A stretch of DNA of 39,222 bases from Pavlovales sp. CCMP2436 (Eukaryota > Haptophyta > Pavlovophyceae > Pavlovales): NCBI GenBank assembly GCA_026770615.1, contig MU631744.1, positions 12,315 through 51,536 on the forward strand. The letters are read 5' to 3'. Below, piece after piece: positions 28,299 through 36,329 of this stretch. Position 1 is the first letter of the stretch, and each line of letters starts with the position of its first letter. Below the pieces are notes generated by a model, which was given only the letters and a program-made list of their open reading frames with translations, was not told where the DNA came from and ran no database searches. The position numbers and the translations under genes are program-made.

Positions 28299-30512
28299 AT
28301 TGGCGTCAAAATAGACTGTGGTGTCTTTTCACGTGTCTGTTTGAATGCATTTAAGATATACAATATATGAGCGTCGATAATGCGGTCCTCAGCAACAAGT
28401 TTTTCTATATTAGGGTCTTTTTGTTTCAGATATAAACAATCAGCAACAAGGTCCTCTTTTCCTACAAATTTGCTTTTATAATCAAACTGCTCCAAATTTT
28501 CGGTCGCATCAGCAGGCTCACATGGATAAAATTGTTATAACATAAGAACATTGTGAATTGTGGTGTGAATCCGGAAGCATCTTTATACAATTTACGCGCT
28601 TCAACTTCATCACCACCAGATGCTAAAATTTTGATTAAGCCACCATTAAGCACAGTATGTTCGTCACCCGGAATTTCGTTACTAATGATGATCTGACAGT
28701 TCTTTTTATCAACAATCCAGCCCAATGCTTTAGAGGGGTCAGTTGTTGCGGAATCCTTACTTTTTACTAAGAAGCCACTTGTAAATTCAGAAACAAAGCT
28801 ACCGAAAGCTTGTTTGAACAGACCTGTTTTGGTACCCTTTCCAGAGTCACGCATACCACAATATCCATACCATTTTTTATCTTGAAAGCAACCCGCCAAC
28901 GCGCGAAATTTAACATGTGCGTTATAATCACGTTCTTCTTCATTTGGATATTCCGGTATTAAAACCCGTTTCATCATTTCATCATGATCTACTTGATTAA
29001 ATATCGGGTAGTTTCTCTCGATTTTTTGCGTAAATCTGATATGTGGCAATTCATCATACTCGTATAGTTTATTGTCAACGAATGAATATATACCATCGTT
29101 AAATGGTAGGTAAATAATATTATTTTTAAACGTATCTTTTATAAAATTGTTATCAATAATGTTCAAATTTCTACGAATATCTTTAATACAAATATCACAG
29201 TTTAATATATCATCTGAGTATGTAACCTCAACATTATCTTTATTTAGATAATAAATATCAATATCACGCATGAATTTCGTTAAGATATCATCTACCAGTT
29301 TTTCGTTTGTTTCACCTATCCAAACATCTTTATATTTAACACACAGAACTCCCCCACATTTTACAACTAAGTCTTTGTATCGATCTATGACAATCTCACT
29401 AGCTTTTTTGCTCGATTTGATTGACGGGATAACAGCACGCTCAAAAAATGGGTCTGTTCCTTCTTCGATAAATGGGATGTCTAAACTAACGAATTTATCA
29501 ATCAATTCAGTATAAATATTTCCTGGCTTATAATTCTTAAATTTAAACGAAATAGCCAATCCAGTCGTTTGATAAATGTGTGTGTTAATTTCCTCGATAA
29601 GTTTATCCTTATCATATTTTATTTTTAACGGTGGGATGCATAGACCGTCATATTCCAATCGATACCTATATGGTAGCATTGCGCCTTTTTTCAATAACAG
29701 AACCGCAACAATATGTAATATATGGTTTTCAATAATTTGAAACCAATACGACGCGGTACTACCCTTCTTTTCATATGGTGTTTTACTATTATTCGTCACT
29801 TTTGCTATAAGACCCCTATTGTTTTTATAAACCTCATTATTAAAACGCACGATATCATTCTTAAAATTTGTAATAAAATCCAATCTCATTGTTGTATTAC
29901 GTAGTTTCTTAGTTTTTCCACCTTTTTTGGATCGCTTAATGCCTTCTCCCATGTCGTAAATCCACCGCCGTAAATAATTGCGTTAAACCACATTTTTACA
30001 TCGCCATCGTCTAAAATATTATCTGCGTCGGCACTATAATAATCTGATGTTTCTTTAACAATAGTGTCAAAATTATCTATATAGTACTGTACACCGATTA
30101 GTGGAGTCATACCGCAAGTCTTAGCCATTTCGACCGCAATAGTGGGGTGTCCTTTAACCATGTCTAAATCAGAATAGCCCAAGTGTTTAAAAATTGTGTA
30201 TTTTACCTTTTTATATTGTGATACAATGCTTTTATTATATTTAGGGTAATGGCGCCCACATCCACCACCAAAGTAATCATATACTACATCTACATCCAGC
30301 ATATTGGTTTTTTTTTTGATAGAGTTGTATAGTGTAATTAGCGAACGTTTAATTTCTATGTTAACATCAGCATCGTTGATAATGATGTCTAAAAGTGGGG
30401 CTTCTATATACTCCTTAAAATGTCCCTGAAATTCTGGGTATTTAGGTATGGCTTTTTGCATAACTTGGGTATTGTTCATGAAGGGTAAGTTGTTCGATTT
30501 TGTTGATGTCAT
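28295..30512 (-). pseudogene. TVpol-type DNA polymerase fused to SF3 helicase, two frameshifts
   Basis: The first segment (30,512 to about 29,890) holds a polymerase-like core: YFGGGCGRHYPKYN, the palm-type motif SDLDMVKGHP (about 30,140-30,170) and IIYGGGFTTWEKAL. After a one-base shift the frame continues with IENHILHIVAVLLLKKGA and YRLEYDGLCIPP (about 29,640), the second catalytic-site motif. This combination is the TVpol family of transposons and viruses, distantly related to family A polymerases. The SF3 helicase follows: Walker A GMRDSGKGTKTG (about 28,840-28,870), Walker B region CQIIISNEIPGDE and sensor segment FTMFLCYN. A second shift near 28,520 leads into ADATENLEQFDYKSKFV and the end at 28,295. 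It would replicate the viral genome if intact. Confidence 0.75.
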
Positions 30513-30610
30513 AGTTCTATATTAAGCTTAGATAATAATCCATAGACTTATTTGTTTAAGTCAAAAATAGAAAATAAATCATTTTTTTTTCACCGGCAAT
30601 TTCAATTTTT

Positions 30611-30950
30611 TTATTGAGCAGCAACTTGAATACTTTGTAGAGAAGCTTCAAGCTTTTCCATCTTTTCGCGTTCATAATAATCTTTTTTATAGATTTGAAT
30701 CGACTTTTTTACTTCAGGAATCATATACCTGTCTCGTGTATAATCAAGGTGTGTTTGACGAAATTCAGCATCAGTATTATATAGTGTGTTTGACCAGCAA
30801 AACATTCAGAACAGTCAGACGCCAGCTTGAATCCCTATCAGTATATATAGTGTGTTTGATCGTTTAGCATTCAGTTTTACCTCGGCTTCGTAATACTCAG
30901 GATGATCACGCTGGTACTGAGTCATCTGCGACATTTTAGGAAGATCCATA
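30611..30950 (-). pseudogene. Small viral gene disrupted by a 50-bp retroelement tail
   Basis: ATG 30,950 (MDLPKMSQMTQYQRDHPEYY) opens a frame that reaches SNTLY and then runs into foreign sequence with a stop. The frame resumes beyond the insert with NTDAEFRQTHLDYTRDR, a Glu/Lys-rich helix (REKMEKLEASLQSI) and TAA 30,611. Removing 30,794-30,843 and one copy of the 16-bp duplication restores one frame of about 90 residues. The original protein is charged with a YYEAE / YYERE repeat pattern; function unknown. Confidence 0.7.
30794..30843 (-). mobile_element. 50-bp retroelement tail inserted with a 16-bp target duplication
   Basis: As given on the plus strand, the insert is CCAGCAAAACATTCAGAACA, then GTCAGACGCCAGCTTGAATC, then CCTATCAGTA. 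This is the 3' end of the family at 14,889-15,390. TATATAGTGTGTTTGA is present on both sides, at 30,778-30,793 and 30,844-30,859. The insert's 3' end points right on the plus strand. Confidence 0.88.
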
Positions 30951-31030
30951 AGGACTTATATATTAATGTATATATTAGATAATATTCTTAAATATAATCA
31001 ATTTTTATAATTTTTTGTAATTCATTTCTT

Positions 31031-32416
31031 CTATCGATTTGACCGAGTAAAGTGCTCTTTCATTTCAATAATAGATTCATCAACGTCTTTAACAGAAAAT
31101 ATTTGTTCACCACCCAGGTTTTTCAGTGGACTGACGTAGGCCGATTGAATCCCCGCCGAATGAAGCGATCGATTAGCCAATGAATTCACATTTTCAGCGT
31201 AATTATTAGAATTCTTATCCAATTTCATTAATTTTGTAGAAATGATACTGTGGCGTAGGTATTTGACTATGATTCGTTCATCTTTAAAAAAAGGAATTTT
31301 AGAAAACATTTTTGCAATGTACGGTCCTAATTTATTACCTTCATTTGGGAATAACTTGGTTGGTAAACATCTAGCAAACCATGTAATTCTACGATTAAAC
31401 TAGTCACGGGTTTCGATAGTTTAAACACCAATTTATTAAGTGAGCCTTTCGTTTTGAAAGCATTCATGTGAATCTCACTCTCGTTTTGAGATATCAAATA
31501 TAGATAATTAAAATCTTTCGAAATCATGTCATTTTTTGAATATGCGATCGTAAGTTGTAAATCGTCCCGAGCAATGACCTCGTTGTATAGCATCATTAAC
31601 AGATTTTCATATGATTTTCGACCATAAAACTTTAACACTTCGCTTTTAATAGCATCGAACGAATAAAACAATGTAGATGACGATTTTGTACGTTATTTAA
31701 TAGTTGCGATTCCATCCCATTTTTATATTGTGAGTCTAATTCGTCGTATGTATTCTGCGACATACGACTTTTAAACGGTGGAAAAAGTCTCCTTAGTTTT
31801 AGAATTCGTCCTAAAAATTTAGCACGACTGCTATCAGTCTTCCATTTGCTATTCAAACTAATAATATCAATTAATTCCTTAGTATTACTTAACCAAGGAA
31901 TCATATCTTTCAAAGCATCATATTTTTCATTGTGTAGTTTAAATAGCACATCTGGAATATTTAAATATTGATTGATCTCAGTCACACCAAGCGTAAGGTC
32001 AGATCCTTCCTTTAGGGGTGTTATTTTCAATATTTTCAATACGGTTGCTACGAAATTCTTAATTTCTGAAGAATTAAGGTTAGTATTCGAGGAATTGTAA
32101 TGTTTAATGGGTACATTCTTTTAATTATAATATTAATTATTTCTGTATTTGCGGATGCTTCAATATCCGATTTATCATATACTATTTTCTGATTTTTTTG
32201 TAATACAATCTCGTTATCTTCGTTCTTCTTGATACCATATTTATCGAGTGTAGACTGTTTAATATTGCGCGTGTTATTCAATAGACCGGTTGTAATACGC
32301 TCTAATTGTATTTTGTCTCTGTTCTTATAGTAGTGGGCAAGTTTATATGCTCTACGTTCTTTGATTTTCATACTAGCGAGTGGCTTATTAATCGGTGCTT
32401 TTGTCTTAGGTGGCAT
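31031..32416 (-). pseudogene. Tyrosine-recombinase integrase of the PLV, three frameshifts
   Basis: ATG 32,416 (MPPKTKAPINKP) starts a Lys/Arg-rich N-terminus (RRAYKLAHYYKN). Shifts near 32,110, 31,690 and 31,350 separate four segments that together make about 450 residues. Middle: a helical core-binding-like region (KWKTDSSRAKFLGRI). Catalytic region: IARDDLQLTI (first Arg), NAFKTKGSL (Lys), then KYLRHSIISTKL (Arg of the H-x-L-R-H box, with the first His replaced) and SLHSAGIQSAYVSP (His and nucleophilic Tyr). It would integrate the viral genome by strand exchange. Frameshifts inside the catalytic half make this copy inactive as read. It is unrelated in sequence to the recombinase at 5.3-6.6 kb. 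Confidence 0.68.
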
Positions 32417-32453
32417 ATCTGTATATATATATATATTTATAAGGTAATAATTA

Positions 32454-33249
32454 TTAGAATCTATCATTTTTTTCAATTTTTTTTCTTTCGTAATAAATCT
32501 TCATATATTCTGCAATATGATCTTTGTTAATTTTTTGGTATATCTTCTTATTTTCTGCAATATATTCTTTGTTTTTTTCGTTGTAAATCTTCTTATGTTC
32601 TGCAATATGTTCTTTCTTAATTTCGTTGTAAATGTTCTGTTTTTCTGCAATATGTTCTTTGTTAATTTCGTTGTAAATCTTCTGCTTTTCTGCAATATGT
32701 TCTCTGTTATTCTTTTGGTAAATCTTCTGTATTTCTGCAATATGTTCTTTGTTATTTTTTTGGTAAATCTTCTGTTTTTCTAGAAAATATTCTTTGTTAT
32801 TTTCGTGGTATATCTTCTTATGTTCTGCAATATGTTTTTTGTTATTTTCTTGGTAAATATTAGCGTAAATCTGAGCGTATTCTTTATTAGCATCTCTATA
32901 ATCTTTACAATTTTCTTTATGCGTTTCGGGATTCAAATACCCGTTTTTATTAATTGTTGCTAATTCACGGATAGATAACTTCCCCCTCTCGTTTACATAA
33001 TTCCATTTTACAAGTACATAGATATAACTCGTGGAGTTCAATATACCAATCGTCCCATGTCGTGCTATTTGTGGGATCATTTATATATTTATACAATGAA
33101 ATGCCTTTATCTCTTTTGTGACCGCATAATCTTGCTGATAAACGTGTTTCGATAGTTGAGCCTACGTAGATAAGTGTGTCATCTGTACGACACCAAATAG
33201 TATAGATCTCACCACGTGAATATTTATCATCCATTGCGTATGTATTCAT
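32454..33249 (-). pseudogene. GIY-YIG endonuclease with a long repeat tail, one frameshift
   Basis: ATG 33,249 opens a GIY-YIG domain: GEIYTIWCRTDDTLIYVGST carries the two signature strands, and RLSARLCGHKRDK the conserved Arg and helix. A Glu-containing helix (KREGEVI) lies at the shift near 32,990. The next frame carries on with RELATINKNGYLNPETHKEN, the family's usual ending. From about 32,880 to 32,500 come about ten 12-residue repeats of the type KIYxxNNKEHIAE, charged and probably helical. GIY-YIG nucleases cleave DNA as homing, repair or transposition enzymes; here it lies beside the integrase and the right terminus. Repeat tails like this occur in mobile GIY-YIG genes of large DNA viruses. 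Confidence 0.72.
32500..32880. repeat. 36-bp tandem repeats in the GIY-YIG gene
   Basis: About ten degenerate units of 36 bp carry TTCTGCAATATGTTCTTTGTTA and TTTCGTTGTAAATCTTCT. All remain in frame because the period is a multiple of three. Confidence 0.85.
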
Positions 33250-33260
33250 ATGTTAACATA

Positions 33261-33513
33261 TGTCGAGAGTATTTAAGTATCTATCAGAGAATATAAGAGT
33301 TTATAAATATCTTCTTAGTGTCTGCGACACGATACGGGCTATACATAGATTCATAGGTCAGTCTGTCGTACATCAAAAGGTTTATATGTATTTTATCAAT
33401 ATTTAACAGTGTTTTATCGTATCTATAAATGGTTAACAGTATTCAGTAGTGCCTTCTCAGTGACTACGTCACGGGCGCGATTGTATAGGTACTAACGACA
33501 TTATGCGGTATAT
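33261..33513 (-). repeat. Right terminal inverted repeat of the PLV
   Basis: Reverse complement of 14,375-14,628, from TGTCGAGAGTA to GCGGTATAT. The retroelement tail (TACTAATAGGGATTC) starts on the next base. Confidence 0.88.
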
Positions 33514-33628
33514 TACTAATAGGGATTCAAGCTGGCGTCTGACTGTTCTGAATGTTTTGCTGGTCTGAGCGCTGCGTCGCCCATAGCCTGCTGCGTGCCT
33601 TAGTCGGCTGCGCTGGCTTGGGCGCCAC
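33514..33628 (-). mobile_element. Retroelement 3' tail abutting the right PLV terminus, copy 4
   Basis: This is the reverse complement of about 15,275-15,390, with blocks CAAGCTGGCGTCTGACTGTT, GGTCTGAGCGCTGCGTCGCC and GCTGCGCTGGCTTGGGCGCCAC. It is 5'-truncated at about 33,628, and its 3' end touches the viral terminal repeat with no base between. It is the same family as the copy inside the left end. Confidence 0.82.
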
Positions 33629-33639
33629 GCAGGCCCCGT

Positions 33640-35993
33640 GCAGCCGTCACCGCTCCGCCACGCCACCGCGGCTGCTGCTACGGCTGCACTCGGCGGAGTG
33701 AGGTGGCCACGCATGGCAGGGAGAGGTTTTTTTTGGGGGGGGGGGGGGGGTAATGCCGCGCACTTTCCGCATCATTATTACGATTATACTATTATTATTA
33801 TTATAATACTATTATGTAATAATATACCGTCTGCGCAGCAGCCGCCGCAGTTGCGCGCAGAGCAGTCGCATGGGGACCCGGCAGCAGCGCCCACGCTGCA
33901 GCGCTCGCCCGTGCGTACACTTTTCCTCCGCGGTCACCCGGCGCCGGCGTCGGTTGGAACGTGCGAGGACAACTTCCGGTCCTTGGATGAGATCACGCGC
34001 CTGATCGCAGCCACGGGCGTCGAGCTCCCGTCGTGGCTAACTAGATTCTGGCCCTTGGTGAGGGAGGATATGGAGGATGACGAGGCGGCGACGACCGCGA
34101 CCTTCCAGCTCGCGATGAACGAGCTCAAGCTCCTCTGCAAGGACCCTCCGAATCCGAAGGGCGGCGTGATTCGGGGGCATGGCCAGCAGTGGCGTCTCCT
34201 GTGCTCGGCCAACGGGAAGGCCTCGTCGAGCCAGGTGGGCGTTGGCGGTTGTGGCCGCGGCAATTGTGGCGGAGGTGGCGACGACGACTGCAGCGATGAC
34301 GATGGCGACGGTGGCGGGCTGGGCGGCGGAAGCGGTGGGCGCGGCGGGTGCGGCGGCAGCGGCGGGCTCGGCGGAGGCGACGATGGCCACGGCGCGACGT
34401 CCATCATCAGGCGTCGCGTGCGTGGCTCTGCAAAGGTGGGCTGTGCATGGCGTCCCAGCCATGCTCGATTAGGCTCGCAGGACGCACGCCGAGCAGGCGC
34501 ACCCTGCACAGACGAGACGCGGCGGCATCAGTTGGGCGGCATGCTGCGGCTGAGCGCGTGCGCCATCACGAGCGGCTACATGTCGAGCAGCGCGACCTCC
34601 TCGCGCCCGCGAAGCGCGCCTTCCGGACGAGCAGCTGGCCGAGCCGCAGCAGCTCGGCCGCACGCGCGCGTGCGTGCGCGGGGAAGAGCGCGCAATCTGG
34701 GAGCTGACCTCAACGGCATCATCATGGACATCGAGAACGAGGGCGTTATTCCCCTCTCCCGTGCGGGCAGCCGCCCCGAGCGGGGCTTTCGCAGCAGCCT
34801 TTGCAGCCGGGGCAGCTGCACTGTGCGCCTGCTTACCACTGGCCAAGGCCCTCATTCTCCCAGACCCGCCACATGGGCAAGGCCCCCATCCCGGGCGGGT
34901 CGACCATGGGGCCCCTGCACAAGATAAGCCCTTCTCGAACAAGCCGTCCTTCTCGGTCTCCCTCCGAATGGCTGCTTATGTTGACATCACCAATGTCAAC
35001 GTGGGCTACAACGACGCGTCGCATGGAACTCTTGACCGCGGATGAGTCTGGCCACTCGAGCCACACACTCTGCATGGTCACGTGCAACGACACCAAGCAG
35101 CGCGTTGGTGTCATCAACGGCCTAAAGAAGCTGAGCATCGAGGCCACCCTAGCCCTGGCCTCCCCTGCTCCGTCCTCTTCGCTGGCCACGCCAAGAAAGT
35201 TGGCCATGCCAAATTCGCTCTCACCAAGATGCTGGATAACCCCACGCTGATGGTAGGGGTGGATGAGTTGCCATACCTCCACGCTAGCTTAACCTCCGAC
35301 GAGCGCGTGCTCTCCGAGCGCTCCTTCAGCCTCAAGACGCCAGGCGAGTCGGTGAGCAAGCCCGCCCTTGCCAAAATCCTCGCTGACACCGCCTCCATCA
35401 TGGACGCGAAGAAGACGGCCTCATCCCCGTCGCGATCTTCCACACTCCCGGGAAGCTGGTCAAGATTATCATCATGGACGACGACTCGGGCAAGAAGGGA
35501 GGCGGGAAGATCCCGACCCGCCCGCCTACTTTTCTCCGCCGCGCAGTAGCGGCCTGGGACCTGGATGCCCAGATCCCCGCGACCAGCGTGGAAATCGCTA
35601 CTGAGATCTTCCCAGCTGTGTGCGACCGAAACGGGACCGTGTGCCAGGACCCGCTGCAACAAAGTGCACATCCTCACCCCACACCCACTCTCCGCACCAG
35701 ACCCCATACTGAGCACGCTCTATTACCTCACTCTGGCCACCCCCCATGTGGGTCTGACGCACGCTGCGCAGGGATGCCAACCGCAAGCTCCACAAAGAAC
35801 CCAACGCGGTGTACCTGGTCTCGCGCAAGACCATTCTCCAGCTCACAGGCGACAATCGCAAGTCCCTCATCAAGATCGCCCGCGAGCAGAACTCCGCCAA
35901 ACCCGTCCAGGCCGGCTACGTACCGCCCCATGACCCGGCCTTCTTCCCGGCTGCCGCCCCCGCGGCGGTGAACGCAGGCGACATAGCGGACTA
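33640..35993 (+). CDS. Unrecognised GC-rich coding region, probably multi-exon or decayed
   Basis: Several plus-strand segments look coding, in different frames. About 33,950-34,320 (SLDEITRLIAATGVELPSWL, then an acidic and Gly-rich run); about 34,960-35,030 (AAYVDITNVNVGYNDASHG); about 35,075-35,140 (VTCNDTKQRVGVINGLKKLS); about 35,170-35,420 (FALTKMLDNPTLMVGVDELP, VLSERSFSLKTPG); about 35,415-35,640 (LIPVAIFHTPGKLVKIIIMD, AVAAWDLDAQIPATSVEIAT); and about 35,770-35,993 (NAVYLVSRKTILQLTGDNRK, to TAG). GT/AG-bounded stretches between them suggest introns, but I could not fix one exon chain. No domain is recognised. A poly-G run of about 16 at 33,736 and (ATT)n lie at the 5' side. It could be a host gene or part of a retroelement next to the LINE. 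Confidence 0.4.
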
Positions 35994-36329
35994 GATGCAC
36001 TACAGATGGTAGTGGCATCGCTGCTGCCGCAGCAGTCTGCCAAACATTGGCCCACGCAGCCCATGGCATGGGGGCGGCCAGGGATAGGGGGTTTGCGTTA
36101 GTGGCGGGGATCGCAACCCTGTTACTTTTCTTTCTTCTGACTACAGGTTGGTTGACCATGCCCTATGCTACGACCTGCAGATTCACCCTAAGCTGGACAG
36201 GGATGCTGAGCATGATGGCTCACACATGCAGATCGAAACTTTTGAAGTATGAATCTAACAAACGACTAGTCAGCTTCCGCGCCTCTGCCCTCGCAAATGC
36301 ACTAACAGGCCACACTCACAGAAAGCCGT
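35994..36329. other. Stretch between the unrecognised gene and the retrotransposon
   Basis: I see no supported gene. It may be a badly decayed upstream part of the reverse transcriptase. Confidence 0.35.

Larger units (their letters stand above)
14375..33513. mobile_element. Endogenous polinton-like virus (PLV), about 19.1 kb, decayed
   Basis: Terminal inverted repeats of about 254 bp bound an AT-rich block with PLV hallmark genes: TVpol-SF3 helicase, major and minor capsid proteins, FtsK/HerA-type packaging ATPase, tyrosine-recombinase integrase, lipase-like gene and fibres. Size and content fit polinton-like viruses of algae and protists. There is no retroviral-type integrase or protein-primed polB, which separates it from classical Polintons. 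Host TE fragments lie inside it at 14,889-15,390 and 30,794-30,843. Most long genes contain frameshifts or stops. No clean target duplication was seen: the left flank reads TTATT and the right flank is a retroelement tail. Confidence 0.88.
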
